64,000 nt of DNA from Embleya hyalina (GTDB lineage Bacteria; Actinomycetota; Actinomycetes; Streptomycetales; Streptomycetaceae). Below, one piece after another: positions 1 through 9,956 of this stretch. The notes beneath the pieces were generated by a model. The model searched no databases. It was not told the DNA's origin and was given only the letters and a program-made list of their open reading frames with translations. The DNA lies in contig NZ_BIFH01000031.1 in assembly GCF_003967355.1 (NCBI RefSeq), forward strand, positions 164,749 through 228,748, read 5' to 3'. Made by a program: the position numbers and the translations under genes. The stretch's first letter is position 1. Every line of letters begins with the position of its first letter.

Positions 1-1
1 G

Positions 2-790
2 CGGCCGCACCCGCGACGGTTGCCGCACGGCGACCCGTCACTGGAACTGTCGCTGCTACCGTTCGGGCGTGCGGCGCTCGACCAGTTCCTCCGGCTGGAG
101 CAGCCCGCACCGCCGGACGCGCCGGCGCAGTCGGACCGGTATGTGACGATCGGTCGATTCTACGCCGCGATCGAGGAGGGACTGCGCGAACTGTGCGCCC
201 TGCTCGGCGAAGAGGAGGTCTTCCGCGGAGATCGCGCCCGTCAGGTGCGGGACTGCCATTTCCGGTACACCGCCGGCCGATTGGTCGAAGTCACCGATCT
301 GGCATCGGCGTCGGCCGCGCTGGAAGAGATCGTCGACCAGGGCGAAGGCCTGCTGCGCGGCCAAGTGTGGGACGGCGACCGCCAGGTGCACCACCCTGAA
401 CGGGAACAAGTGGCGCACTACTACCGCTTCCAGGAGCTCCGGATCGGCCGCCGTTACCGCAGCGGCGACACACCGCAGTCCGGACCGACCGGCGAACCGC
501 TGCGTGTGGACCCCAAAGGCATCCGCCGGATGCGACACAATCCGCGTCTTGACGACCACCTGCCGGGCAGCCCGATCCGTACGGCGCAGGACGGGTTCAA
601 CCGCATGTACTGCGTCCTCCTGCATCAACTGGAGGAGACGTTCAACGGCAGTCCGCAGTCGCTCCCCGCCGCCACGGGCACCATGTACCGCCTGCGGCTG
701 CAAGCCGAGGCCCTGATGGCGATGCCCGACGGAGTGGACACCACGGCCGGACCGACGTTCGACTACGTCCCACCCGAACTGCGCGGCTGA
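2..790 (+). CDS. Ferritin-like protein, iminophenyl-pyruvate dimer synthase (VioB/RebD-like) domain, 5' partial
   Basis: The frame is open to the left edge, so the gene begins before the window; about 263 codons are visible. The reading has the conserved pattern of the ferritin-like domain found in VioB/RebD and many stand-alone actinobacterial proteins: LLPFG near the start, TIGRFYAAIEEGL, VTDL..A..A...IVDQGEG, VAHYYRFQEL, then FNRMYCVLLHQLEETFNG and an AGPTFDY tail. In the family the Glu and His residues in these blocks form a di-iron helical bundle, and VioB-type enzymes act on indole or phenyl pyruvate imines. Most stand-alone copies have no proven reaction, so the substrate here is unknown. 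An internal TTG at position 20 is possible but unlikely to be the true start. Confidence 0.75.
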   Translation, partial: RPHPRRLPHGDPSLELSLLPFGRAALDQFLRLEQPAPPDAPAQSDRYVTIGRFYAAIEEGLRELCALLGEEEVFRGDRARQVRDCHFRYTAGRLVEVTDLASASAALEEIVDQGEGLLRGQVWDGDRQVHHPEREQVAHYYRFQELRIGRRYRSGDTPQSGPTGEPLRVDPKGIRRMRHNPRLDDHLPGSPIRTAQDGFNRMYCVLLHQLEETFNGSPQSLPAATGTMYRLRLQAEALMAMPDGVDTTAGPTFDYVPPELRG

Positions 791-1399
791 ATCCCGAGCC
801 ACGAGGTGTCGTGCCGTGTGGATGGCATTCGTGCACCCCACACGCGCCGTAGGGGCACGGTCGTTTTCGGCAGGTACGCGAAACCGGGAGAAGCCCTCGT
901 CGAACGCGGTCTCCCGGTCTCTCGGAGCGATGCCCACAGTGATGTCGAGTGGGCATCGCTCCACCCGGCTCGATCGACAACCCGGCCCACACCTCGGGCC
1001 CGCCCTCTCGCCCGCCGCTCACACATCGATCCCAACCGCAGCGCGGCCGATCATCCCAGCCGACCGAACGCGCCCTACGACGGCGGGCTGTCGTTCACGA
1101 AACTCCGGCCCCAACGCGCCGAGTTCCCCGACGTCCACTGGCTCGCCGCCCGGAAACGCGTCGCCCGCCCCTCCACCCCGACCCTGACGATCGCCACCGT
1201 TACCGGCAGCCGCACGATCCGACGCTTCGGCGACTGGGTCCTCAACCCGGCCCCGCCCGACGCGGACCCGACGGTCGGGCTCGACCTGCAACCGCGGGTG
1301 CTGTTCCCCGCCACAGCGACCCGACCCGCGTCCCGGAACGTGACGGTGGCGACGCCCCGTCCGCCGGCGAGGGCTCGAACGGGTCGGTCAGACGCGACC
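791..1399. other. No convincing gene; possible degraded coding remnant
   Basis: No complete gene is recognised. On the plus strand about 1075-1345 reads as plausible protein (for example LRPQRAEFPDVHWLAARKR) but has no credible start, RBS or family. It is probably a decayed fragment. Confidence 0.3.
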
Positions 1400-1758
1400 C
1401 GGGGGCCGACCTCGCGTTGGCTCGTGAGGTGTGGGGAGTCGGGGTTCGCGGCGAGGACGGCGCCGTACGCGTCGTGCTGGGGTGTTCCGGGGATGTCGAT
1501 GTCGACCGGCCCGTCCCGGATCGTGTGCTGGATCTCCTCCACGTACTCGCCGACCGGACGGATCACGAAGGGCGCGGCCCACGGCTCGGCCACGGGAAGG
1601 ACGCGCTCCGGGTGGCGCTGACGCACCCCGGCCGTCATGGTGCCGCGTGTAGAGGCAGTGAAGGACGGCCGCCCGGCGCTCGGAGAACGACGCGGCCTGC
1701 GCGCTGTCCGGCTCATCGTTGTAGATGCGGTACGGGATCGCTCCCTCGTCCGTGCCAT
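1400..1758 (-). pseudogene. Conserved actinobacterial hypothetical protein, frameshifted and truncated
   Basis: The start ATG has a GAGGAAACG Shine-Dalgarno just upstream. Read through two small shifts, the protein runs MARDEGAIPYRIYNDEPDS, then LHCLYTRHHDG, VRQRHPERVL and FVIRPVGEYVEEI, ending near AYGAVLAANPDSPHL. This is a layout I recognise from unnamed actinomycete proteins of about 150 residues with no known function. The first shift is a missing G in the sixth codon region. The second, near position 1640, is one extra G in a GGGG run. The C-terminal third expected in the family is absent, so the gene is probably non-functional unless the indels are sequencing errors. Confidence 0.45.
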
Positions 1759-1984
1759 CGTTTCCTCGGCGCGGATCCACCGCATCGCGCTCACCCGGGG
1801 ATGGATGGCCACTGCGCGGCGAACCCGCGCCCCGCGGGCTCGCACGCCGCGTCGCCCGACCCGACCCGTTTGACCTCACCGTCCTCGACGACCCGGCCTG
1901 CCACCGGTCCTCGCCGAGCTCACGACTCGCCGCGACGGACGAACCGACGAACGTGTAAGCGCAACACCAACTGTCGTCCCCCGA

Positions 1985-2893
1985 TCAGTGGGTCCGCAGC
2001 GCGGGTTCCAGGTCCTTCAGCCACGTGTCGCGGACGTTCGTCCACTCGCCCGCGCACCCGGCGGCGCGTTCCGGGGGCAGCAGGTTCGTGTTCAACAGGT
2101 CGTGGTTGCCGTCGGGGGCGGCCCCGTAGAGGTAGCAGAGCAGATTGACGGCGCGGGCGGAATCGGGGAGGGCGTCGTCCCCGGTGGTGTCCGGTGCCGC
2201 AGTGGCGTCCTCGTCGGTCCGGTCGTCCTCGGCCGCGGAGAGCCGGTACTCCTCCAGCACCGCCCGCAACTGCCGCTCGCCCTCGGCCCCTCGACGCAGT
2301 TCCATGAAGGCGGCGAAGCGATCCGCGACGTCCTCCTCGGCCGCGTCGGCGACGTTCAGGTCGAGCGTGTCGACGAGAGCGTGGCCCGCCTCGTGGTACA
2401 GCACCTCGGTCACCACGGCGAGAACCTCGTCGTCGGCCGGGTGACGGCCGCCGCCCTCGAAGGTCTCGCGCACGTCGGAGACGTCGTCGTAGCACATCGC
2501 GATGCGACCGGTGGCGTTGTCGTAGGCGGAGCCCGCGCCGGCGCAGGATCGGCCGACGAGGGTGATCTCGCGGCCGGGCGCCACGAAGTCGTTCAGCGCC
2601 TCGGCGACGGCCTCCATCGCAGCCCGGTCGCGCAGGAGGGCGGCGGTCCGGGTGTCGGCGGGCGCCGGGTCCTCGAAGCGGACCAGGAACGTGCCGCCCG
2701 TCGGCGCCGATTCGGTGGAACCCTTCGTTTGCGTGGGCTTCGCGCCGGTCGGTGGCGCGGGTGTCGGCCGGACCCGGCCGGCGTGGTCCGACGACGTGCA
2801 GCCACCGAGTAGCACGATGGCGAGGACGCTCGCCGACGCCCCGAACAGGCCGAGCCCGCCAAGGCGTCGATCCGTTGTCCGCCCACCCGTCAT
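1985..2893 (-). CDS. Lipoprotein with DUF4344-type putative metallopeptidase domain
   Basis: This 302-residue protein starts at an ATG that gives a classic signal: MTGGRTTDRR, a hydrophobic stretch AVLAIVLLGGC and a lipobox Cys at about residue 29. It should therefore be exported and lipid-anchored. A Pro/Thr-rich linker follows. The folded domain contains LYHEAGHALVD, an HExxH-like zinc site, plus DDVSDVRETF and NLLCYLYG blocks typical of the DUF4344 (putative metallopeptidase) family. It appears monocistronic and its substrate is unknown. A longer upstream frame exists, but only this ATG gives a proper signal peptide. Confidence 0.75.
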   Translation of the reverse strand: MTGGRTTDRRLGGLGLFGASASVLAIVLLGGCTSSDHAGRVRPTPAPPTGAKPTQTKGSTESAPTGGTFLVRFEDPAPADTRTAALLRDRAAMEAVAEALNDFVAPGREITLVGRSCAGAGSAYDNATGRIAMCYDDVSDVRETFEGGGRHPADDEVLAVVTEVLYHEAGHALVDTLDLNVADAAEEDVADRFAAFMELRRGAEGERQLRAVLEEYRLSAAEDDRTDEDATAAPDTTGDDALPDSARAVNLLCYLYGAAPDGNHDLLNTNLLPPERAAGCAGEWTNVRDTWLKDLEPALRTH

Positions 2894-3677
2894 TTCGCAC
2901 CCACTGTCGTCAATGGCCGGTCGATGTCCCACCGGCCCGACTGTCGGGCCCGGACATGAGCACGGCACGAACGAGGAGAACGGCACCCGGTCGATCGGGG
3001 CGGCGACGCCGGCGGTCGGGATGATCGCGCAGACCCCGAAGGGTCCTTCGGCACAGGGTTGTCACCCCCGGAGCGGGTAGCGCGGGTCGTGGCCGCAGAC
3101 GACGCTACCACCGGTCCCACGGGTGTCGTCCACCGATTGCCATCGGGCGGGCGCAGATTGTGAGTGGGCGGTGTGGTGGCGGTGTGTCGGTCGGCATCGT
3201 GCGGTGGGGGAGCCCGGCGTATTCGGCGGGCATGTCGCCGCCGCACCCGCAGGCGGCCCCGGTCGTCGCGTCGGGTCTGTCGTCCGTCGCCCCCACACAC
3301 CGGGTGCGGGTCTGTGACCGAGCCCCGATCGAGGCGCGCCGACAACCGGGGTGTTCTTCCTCGCCGATGCCCACGGTCACGGCCGCCGGGAGCGGGCCGA
3401 ACAGGGCGAGCCGTCGATTCGGCTCGGGCCCGGCGGGCAGGGGGCGTGGGGTTCGGGTGGGGCGATTACGGGTGTCTCCGCTGCGGTCGTCGGGTGGTGT
3501 GGTTGACGCGCCGAAACCGTGCGCGGCCCACTCGATCGTCGACCGCACCGGAACGTCACCCACCGGAGCCGGCCCCTGGACCCACGGCGCGATGATGTCG
3601 CCCCCGCTACGGCGGCTGTGACCGCGACTCCGTGATCGAGCTTGAGCTGCCCTGCGACGGCGGGAGATGTTGCATCG
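2894..3677. other. No recognisable gene
   Basis: Several long open frames on both strands cross this stretch, but all have Arg/Pro/Gly-rich low-information translations typical of GC-rich shadow frames. No RBS plus start supports a gene. I see no tRNA, IS end or strong hairpin. Confidence 0.5.
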
Positions 3678-4417
3678 ATGCGAAGTGGACACGGTGTTGA
3701 TTGGGCGGCGGTCGAGAATGAAGTGCGAATCGCGCTGTCCCGGCCGCTGGAGCAGGTGATCGCCGCGGAGCGGCCCCTGCTCGTCCCGGAGGCTCGAAGC
3801 TGGGACATCCCCGAACGCGACCGGAGAGCCCTGGCCGAACCGGGCCTGCCGAGCCCGGGGCTCTTCACGACCGAGCCCCAAGCCGGCGGGGATCCCGTCT
3901 TGGTGCCCAATCGCGCGGGTCCACGCGAGCGCCGCCTGGTCGAAGCCGGCCGGCGGCTCTACCAACCGGGATTCTGGGGGCAGGGAGGGGACGACGGCAT
4001 GGTCGGAGTGGTTCCCGGTGATGGTCGTGTCCTTACCTACTCCCCGCACCCATCACGGCGAAGGACATCCCGGAGATCCTCCACCCCCACCACGCCGACC
4101 TACACATACCGGCGGTCTCCTTGCTCAACACATCGGTGGCTCGGTATGTCGAAGCCGCCTGGCGCCGGCACGCAGCGATCGGGATCATCGGCAAGGTCGA
4201 GGAACCCGCCCCGACAGCGGCGGAGGACGTGCTCGCCCACCACGACGACCGCCTGTACGGGTGCGTCGAGCTCGTCGTGGACGCCGCACGACGCCTCGAC
4301 CCCGTGTCCGGGAGCGACGGTTCCGAGTCCGTCTGGATCGAGCTGATCAGCGAGAACGAGCAGCCCGGGCCGGACCACAGGCGCCGCCTGACCCGGTACG
4401 GATGTCGATGGTGGTGA
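3678..4417 (+). pseudogene. SUKH-4-like immunity protein, frameshifted
   Basis: The first frame (about 3678-4035) begins MRSGHGVDWAAVENEVRIAL and includes DIPERDRRAL, GLPSP.LFTTEPQ, GDPVLVPN, LYQPGFWG and DDGMVGVVPGDGRV, the order seen in SUKH-4 immunity-type proteins. The match then continues in another frame from about 4050: KDIPEILHPHHADL, LLNTSVARYVEAAWR and a C-terminal helix region ending near 4417. The switch corresponds to one missing base around 4030-4045. SUKH proteins usually neutralise polymorphic or contact-dependent toxins; no matching toxin is adjacent. It would be intact if the missing base is a sequencing error. Confidence 0.55.
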
Positions 4418-5031
4418 CGACCGCGAGCGAGTCGTCGTTGCCCGCCGTCGCGAGGGTGTGTCCGTCGGGGGAGAACGCGACCAGGCTGTCGACGTCGTCC
4501 GGCCATCCGTCGAGGACGCGTCGCGCGCCGTCGGCCGGCCGGTGCAGGACCCATCGCACCACCGGACGCTGCGCCCACTGCACCCGGGAGACCATCCATC
4601 TTCCGTCGAGGGACAGGGCCGTGGCCGTGACTCCGGTGTTCGCAGGTGGTGGCGGGAGCGCGACGAACCGGTCGCCATGCGCGTCGAACACCGGCAGAGC
4701 CAGATCCGCGCAACCTCGGGCCCCGAGGAGCAACCGGGCCCGTTCCACAGGTCGTTCCCCAAGTGTGTCGGGCGTCGGTTCCCGGGGCGGTCCGTCGTCG
4801 GGCCCGGCGCCGCACGCTCCACGCCCGCCCGGTTCGTCCCCGTCCGCAACCCCGGGCGGCGGCAACTGTGGCGGCGGTGGCGAGTTCGCCGGCGTTGCTG
4901 CGGGAGTTGTGGGCGAGCAGGGCGAGCAGTTCGGTGTCGTGGATGCCCCAGTCGCCGAATCGCCGTACGAGTGTCGCGGTGGGGTGTCGGCGCAGCAGGT
5001 CCTTGAGGTCCCGCAGGAGGGCGTGTCCCCC
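4347..5031 (-). pseudogene. WD40-like repeat protein, decayed fragment
   Basis: Two pieces in different minus-strand frames read as protein. Upstream (about 4870-5031) is HALLRDLKDLLRRHPTATL followed by VRRFGDWGIHDTELLALLAH. Downstream (about 4380-4790) are beta-propeller-like blades, including TALSLDGRWMVSRVQW and LVAFSPDGHTLATAGNDD, the SPDG..LA repeat pattern of WD40-like proteins. There is no start, the middle is out of frame, and the 3' end overlaps the SUKH-like remnant on the other strand. It is probably the C-terminal ruin of a bacterial propeller protein. Confidence 0.35.
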
Positions 5032-5066
5032 TGGCGGGGGAGTGGCGCGGACGTCGAGGGGACCCC

Positions 5067-5880
5067 ATGGACCAGGACACCGATTCCGGCCCGCCTCCGA
5101 TCGACACGAGAACCCCCAGCGTCGCCCGCATGCACGACTACCTCCTCGGCGGCACCGACAACTACCCCGCCGACCGCCGCGCCTGCGCGAAACCCCTGCG
5201 CGTCGCCCCCGACCTTCGCGCCCTCCCGCTCAACAACAGGGCGTTCCTGCGCCGCGCGGTGCGCGTGCTGGCGCGCGAGCACGGGATCCGGCAGTTCCTC
5301 GACCACGGCTCCGGGCTGCCGACACGCGACAACGTCCACCGGGTCGCCCAGGCCGTCCACCCCGACTGCCGCGTCGTCTACGTCGACAACGACCCCACCG
5401 CGCTGGCCCACAGCCGCACCCTCCTCGACGAGAACGACGGATCGGCCCGATTCCTGTGCGCCGACCTGCGCGAACCCGACACCATCCCCGACCACCCCGA
5501 CCTCCGCACCACCCTCGATCTGGACCGGCCCGTCGCCGCCCTGTTCGTGTCCGTACTCCACTGCATCCCCGAACACGACAACCCCAAGGCGATCGTGCGC
5601 CGCGTCGCCGAACGCCTGCGGCCGGGCAGCTTCGTCCTGGTGTGCCAACTCGTCAGCCACGACGCCCGCGCCCGCGAGGCGGTCACCCGCTGCATGGACG
5701 CGGCGGCCGATGGGGCGCCGTGCGATCCCCCGCCTCCGTCGACGCCTTCCTCGAGGGCCTGCACGTCGAACCACCCGGCCTGACCGAGGTCACCGACTGG
5801 CACCCCGACACCGAACCCCGCGTCCTGCAGGGCGGCGACTTCATCGAATACGGCGGCCTCGCCCGCATCCCCTTACCTTC
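5067..5880 (+). pseudogene. SAM-dependent methyltransferase, DUF574 family, frameshifted near the 3' end
   Basis: The reading starts MDQDTDSGPPPIDTRTPSVA and has the DUF574 (actinobacterial SAM-methyltransferase) hallmarks: ARMHDYLLGGTDNYPADR, NNRAFLRRAVR, FLDHGSGLPTRDNVH as the cofactor loop, VVYVDNDPTAL and SVLHCIPEHDNP. The frame breaks at about 5710, and the rest of the family pattern (WGAVRSPASVDAFLEGL, PPGLTEV, then IEYGGLARIP) continues in the -1 frame to about 5875. One missing base in a GGG/CC context explains this. The family is very common in streptomycetes, often next to DUF397 and XRE regulators, and its substrate is unknown. Confidence 0.7.
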
Positions 5881-6357
5881 CGCCGAACTTCCGCCGACAC
5901 CGGCGCGATTGGTCCCCCCGTGCGGGGTTGCCGTCCCGTGCCCGTCGCCTGTCGCCGGCTCCGATCCCGGATGGCCACGGGCCGCCACACCGTTCCTCAC
6001 CACGGTCGTGAGGTCGAGGCGAGGCCACGACAGTATCTCCGGGTTGTCCAGAATCTCGATTACCGACGAAGTCCAGGAGCAACGCGCTCGATCGGGGCGG
6101 GGCGGGGCGGGGCGGGGCTGGGCGGGGCTGGGCGGTGCGAAGGGTCGGCCTTGAGCATGCCGACCACTGCCACGCAGGTGCTTCGGCCGACGACGGAACC
6201 GCGTGCCCTGCAGGTGGAGATCGCTCGTTCGACGACGCGGTCTTTGGTCGGCCTCGTTCGCGCCCCGGGTGCTCGGGTCGCCGCCTCGGTGCGGTAGCGG
6301 TCGCGGACTGTGGCTCGGCCGTTGCGCCGTGTGGGGCTGCTCCGTCGTGGGAGCGCC
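5881..6357. other. No gene seen; contains a GGGGC repeat
   Basis: Intergenic stretch between the broken methyltransferase and the convergent gene ending at 6358. The only notable feature is the short G-rich tandem repeat listed separately. No start/RBS pair was supported. Confidence 0.5.
6094..6134. repeat. GGGGC tandem repeat with GGGCT variants
   Basis: Five-base units of GGGGC are repeated in a row and then alternate with GGGCTG units for about 40 bases. Four or more G-runs lie on the plus strand, so a quadruplex is possible. It is non-coding and may vary in length. Confidence 0.7.
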
Positions 6358-7227
6358 TCAGATCTGCGGCGTGAACTCCCATGTGCCTCGCCGTAGGTCG
6401 AGGGTCGCCGTGCGGTCGATCCTCTCGGGGGGTTTGCGGCCGAGGCGCCAACGCTGCGGCAACACGGAAAGATGGATGACCGCGGTGCCGTTGTCCGTGT
6501 GGTCGGGATCCGCGGGGACACCGATCCAGTACGCGCTTTCGCGAATCAGGTCCCGCATCGCCGCGGCGTCAGGTTCCGCGATCGTGTCCGGCGATCGGTC
6601 GGATTCTCCGGCCGACGAAGAGCGGGCCGACAGAGCCAGCAGTCGGCCCAGTATCCGGGCGGGCATGGACGCATCGGTGGACTCGATCGCCGCGTAGCAG
6701 TCGTCGTGTCCCGAGTACCACAGCCGCGAACCGGCCAATCGGGGCAGGATCGGCGTGTCGTACTCGGCGGTTCCCACCGCGAGGGCCACGTCGTCGAGCT
6801 GCGCGGAGGTCGGTCGCGCCGGAACGTCCACGATCGACACCTGGTACGGCGACCACGTACCGTCCAGGAGACGGGGCAGATCGTCGCGGCGCATCACCAG
6901 GATCTCCTCGCCCAGCCCCGGGGTGCCCGCGGCCCACGAACCGACCCTGTGCACGGCGCACTCGACCTTCTGCTCGGCGGCGATCCGCGACGGTGACCAC
7001 AACGAGTAATCCGCGTCCAGGAAACTCGTCGTCTCGAGACCGAGAACGACCACGGTCTCGCCCGCCCACCGCACCATCAGATCCACCACCTCGCCCGCCT
7101 CGGCCGGCGTCGCGTGAACCATCCACGAACCTTCGCCTTCACGAACGCCGAACGTCAGCGGGAACACGCCTCCGTGCGACCCCGCCCCGACGGCCCCGAA
7201 AGTCCCGTCGCCGCAAACTTCGACCAT
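6358..7227 (-). CDS. Hypothetical protein, 289 residues
   Basis: I do not recognise the family. The start ATG follows a GGGGGGG run about eight bases upstream that can serve as Shine-Dalgarno. The sequence is a mixed alpha/beta soluble protein: the N-terminal half has alternating strands (SWMVHATPAEAGEVVDLM, then WAGETVVVLGLETTSF), the middle contains RLWYSGHDDCYAAIEST, and the C-terminus ends in strands around GTAVIHLSVLPQRWRLG. It has no signal peptide or membrane segment. It stands alone, convergent with the broken upstream genes. Good codon bias and a clean frame make it a real gene. Confidence 0.65.
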   Translation of the reverse strand: MVEVCGDGTFGAVGAGSHGGVFPLTFGVREGEGSWMVHATPAEAGEVVDLMVRWAGETVVVLGLETTSFLDADYSLWSPSRIAAEQKVECAVHRVGSWAAGTPGLGEEILVMRRDDLPRLLDGTWSPYQVSIVDVPARPTSAQLDDVALAVGTAEYDTPILPRLAGSRLWYSGHDDCYAAIESTDASMPARILGRLLALSARSSSAGESDRSPDTIAEPDAAAMRDLIRESAYWIGVPADPDHTDNGTAVIHLSVLPQRWRLGRKPPERIDRTATLDLRRGTWEFTPQI

Positions 7228-7381
7228 CGCCGCACCCCCCCGGAGAGCCGTAACACCGTTCCCACCCACCGGCGATGATCCACCACCGGCCGACACACCT
7301 CACCCGCAGGGCCGTCGACGTGGCTTCGTGCCCGACCAGGATCGCCACGACGCCAGGCACATCGACGCCGCCCCGGGAACG

Positions 7382-7745
7382 TCAGGCCGTTCGGGCACGA
7401 TAGCGATGGTGAGCGGCGATGATCATTTCCTTGCTGCGGCTGCGCGATTCCGCGGCGAGGTAGAGCCGTTCCAGGAGCGCGGTAGCGCTCCACGTCGCGG
7501 GCGCGGCTGATGTAGGTGGCGGCCTCGACGTGTTCGAGGTAGACCATCTCCTGCGGGCCGCCGTGAGGGAACCGCAACAGCGTCATCGAGGAGGGCGGCG
7601 TCAGGTCCGTGGCGCCGGCGAACCTCACGATCCTCACCTGCACCCACCGGCGTTCGATCGCCTCGAGCAGGAACCCATCTGTTCGGCCATCACCCCCGCC
7701 CCGCCCACCGCGCAGGGCTCGCAGAGGTAGTCGAACGTGCGCCGG
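7382..7745 (-). pseudogene. XRE-family regulator C-terminal part (DUF5753), frameshifted
   Basis: Read across two frames, the C-terminal DUF5753 pattern is visible: GVMAEQM, FLLEAIERRWVQVRIV, MTLLRFPHGGPQEMVYLEH, then ATYISRARDVERY, RLYLAAESRSRSKEMIIAAH and the terminal RARTA. In streptomycetes this domain follows an N-terminal HTH_31 motif in regulators that usually pair with a DUF397 protein. Here the HTH half, the family's VPGLLQT segment and a partner gene are missing. It is a regulator remnant. Confidence 0.5.
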
Positions 7746-8098
7746 CCCGGATGAAAGACCCGCAGGAACGACGCATCGTTCACGTCGAGATGCGGACACC
7801 CACGCACGTCACGAAGGCCCGTCCGGGTAGAGGAGTCGTAATGCGGCGACCGCATGCGGGCGCCACTCCGGCGTGCCGGCGAAAGGTCCCGGCGGCCGGC
7901 TCGTGCGGACGATCGGCATCGCGCAGCCGACGCGACGGCTGATCGTGGACACTCTGGCACTTGGATCACGCGGTTCAGGAAGGGACGTGCGAGTCGCAGG
8001 CGTGACAAGCGCCAAGGTCGGTTGCGAGATGTCTCGCGCCTGCACGAACAGGTACACGGGGCGATTCCGCCATCCACGCTGTGCGTGTCTCGTCGACC

Positions 8099-9496
8099 CT
8101 AGAGTCGAAGTGGTGGCACTCCGGCCTGGTCGAGGAGCTGATGCATGTACTCCACGGGGAGCGCTGAGTTGGCCGCCGCGAACGACGCCGTTTCTTCGTC
8201 GTACAGCAATTCCACGAGCTGGCCCAAGGGAAGCCGTGCATCGCCGGCAGCCTCCTGCCGCACGCGAACATCGGAGTCGTGACTGAGTCGCTCGACCAAC
8301 TCCGGCCCGGCATCCGGATCCATGAGTGCGATCTGACGCAACCTCTCGTTCGGGTGATCGGCATAGTGCGCCAACCCCGGCACGACGAAGTTCGGCCTGG
8401 ACTTGATCATCGCCCAGGACAGGTGAGAGTCGTGTGCGTACATGTCGACGAGCAGTTGGTGCGGGGCGTCGTCGCAGTGGTGAGCGAGCATCAATCTGAC
8501 GTAGGTGTCGTCATCCCTTGCGAGGAGTTCGACGACGTCCGGGGGCAGTTGGCGAAGGCTCGCAGCACTGCGCCGCAAAAGGACGTGAGCCGATGTGGCG
8601 GCTCTGCGCAGTGCGTCGGGGGTGTCGGAGGCTGCCCGGACCCATCGCGCGATCGGTTGTCTGCCTTCGGGAACGACGTAATCGATTGCGGCCCGCTCTT
8701 CCTCGGAGAGTTCCGCGTGCATGGAGGCCACAAGGCGCACGGTCGCATCGGGATCGAGACCGAGGCGTCTGGCCAGGTCCGCGGGCAAATGCTCGTTGCC
8801 CGCGACTCGAGCCCTGATGGAGGCGTCGGGATCGAGAGTCAACGCTTCGGCGAGATCCCGATCGAGCGTGCCGCCGGTCACGACCCGCTCTCGACGGGAC
8901 GGATCGGCTTCGGCTCGAAACTCCACGAGAGATCTCGGCAATCGTGTCCGCGCGCGGACGAACGCTCGGATCGCTCTCTCCACGGCCGGGTCGGGATCGA
9001 CCAATAGTCTTTCTCGAACTGCCGGACGCAGCATGATCCATACTGTTTCGTGCGACACGACGGCTGCTCGAACCGCAGGGTCGGGATCCTCTGCCAGTCG
9101 AACGCGGATGTCGTCGAACGGGCCGGGTAGACCCCCGGCGTACCGGCGAATCGTGGGATCGGGATCATCGGCCATACGTGTTACGGCCTCGCGTGACAGG
9201 ACCGTGTCGGCCAGTGCCGCATTACGCGCGTACTTCTTTCGTACGCCGGCATCGACATCCTCGGCGAGCCGTCCGGAAATGTCCTGCGGCAAACGCTGAT
9301 TCTCTGTCATCCGCATACGAATCTGCGGATCGGGATGAGCCACGAGAGCGGTGGCGATCGCACGCGACATGTCGTCGGACTCCAGCCATCGCCCCTGCGG
9401 AAGCGTTTCCATGGAGACGATACGCCGGGCGATCTCCGTCGGTGTGACCGGATTCGATACCAACGCACGCAACCACAGTGGATACAGCCTTGACAT
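8099..9496 (-). CDS. Leucine-rich-repeat-variant (LRV/HEAT-like) repeat protein
   Basis: This 465-residue protein is built of helical repeats of about 24 residues with the LRV signature DPD..VR..VA....LP..L...L. Examples are DPDPTIRRYAGGLP, DPDPAVRAAVVSH, DPDASIRARVAGNEHLP and DPDATVRLVASM. The start ATG has GGAGG about nine bases upstream. Such repeats make a solenoid for protein binding. It lies 61 bases downstream of a toxin-like C-terminal fragment on the same strand, a position where immunity proteins are often found, so an immunity role is an inference. No catalytic residues are evident. Confidence 0.7.
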   Translation of the reverse strand: MSRLYPLWLRALVSNPVTPTEIARRIVSMETLPQGRWLESDDMSRAIATALVAHPDPQIRMRMTENQRLPQDISGRLAEDVDAGVRKKYARNAALADTVLSREAVTRMADDPDPTIRRYAGGLPGPFDDIRVRLAEDPDPAVRAAVVSHETVWIMLRPAVRERLLVDPDPAVERAIRAFVRARTRLPRSLVEFRAEADPSRRERVVTGGTLDRDLAEALTLDPDASIRARVAGNEHLPADLARRLGLDPDATVRLVASMHAELSEEERAAIDYVVPEGRQPIARWVRAASDTPDALRRAATSAHVLLRRSAASLRQLPPDVVELLARDDDTYVRLMLAHHCDDAPHQLLVDMYAHDSHLSWAMIKSRPNFVVPGLAHYADHPNERLRQIALMDPDAGPELVERLSHDSDVRVRQEAAGDARLPLGQLVELLYDEETASFAAANSALPVEYMHQLLDQAGVPPLRL

Positions 9497-9557
9497 GGTG
9501 GAAACCCTCCGACATTCCCTCTTTGCCCGGAATTTATCGAACGTCGTCTTCAGGTCG

Positions 9558-9956
9558 TCAGAATATCCAGTCGACTTCCTTTATTCCGTCCTTGATATCG
9601 CGATAGTCCTTGTATATTTGGTCTTCCCATGAGTCGTCCGGAGCGGGTCCCATGTCTCTGTTCGGCACCTTCCAGCGATTCCCCTTCCCGTCTCCGTCGA
9701 ACCATTCTATCTCCCCCCAGACACGCTTGTTTTCGAGAGCGGCTTCGAAGACTGTATACATCTCCCAGGCCGTCCCGAACCCCGGGGATGCTGGAGTCTC
9801 CCACCCATTCTTGTCTGGATAGAGCTTGGCCCAGAGACCTTTCACGGCAGCGTTGTGAAATTTTTCCCTCGGCGTGTTTCCCGGCAAGCCTTCCAAAGTG
9901 ATGGAAAGCCGCGTGGAGTTATCATAAATAGCCTTCTCCACGGAGTCCATCCAGGC
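9558..9956 (-). pseudogene. Toxin-like C-terminal domain (possibly polymorphic toxin type 27-like), 5' end cut off by an IS remnant
   Basis: About 130 residues remain. They include RLSITLEGLPGN, WAKLYPDKNGWETPASPGFG, TAWEMYTVFEAALENKRVW and EIEWFDGDG. A W-x-M block followed by a charged R.W..I.W/FY segment resembles the C-terminal toxin domain called polymorphic toxin type 27, though I am not sure of the family. Base composition is lower in GC than the surroundings, which fits transfer. The reading frame runs into antisense IS256 sequence at about 9957, so the long N-terminal part is lost and the fragment is probably silent. Confidence 0.45.

Noticed and set aside
949..2148. A 399-codon plus-strand open frame
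   Set aside because: Arg/Pro-rich low-information translation, no RBS, and it runs antisense to the pseudogene at 1400-1758 and the end of the DUF4344 gene.
4018..6297. A 759-codon plus-strand open frame
   Set aside because: It covers the DUF574 methyltransferase in the wrong frame; its Ser/Thr/Pro-rich text is typical of shadow frames in GC-rich DNA.
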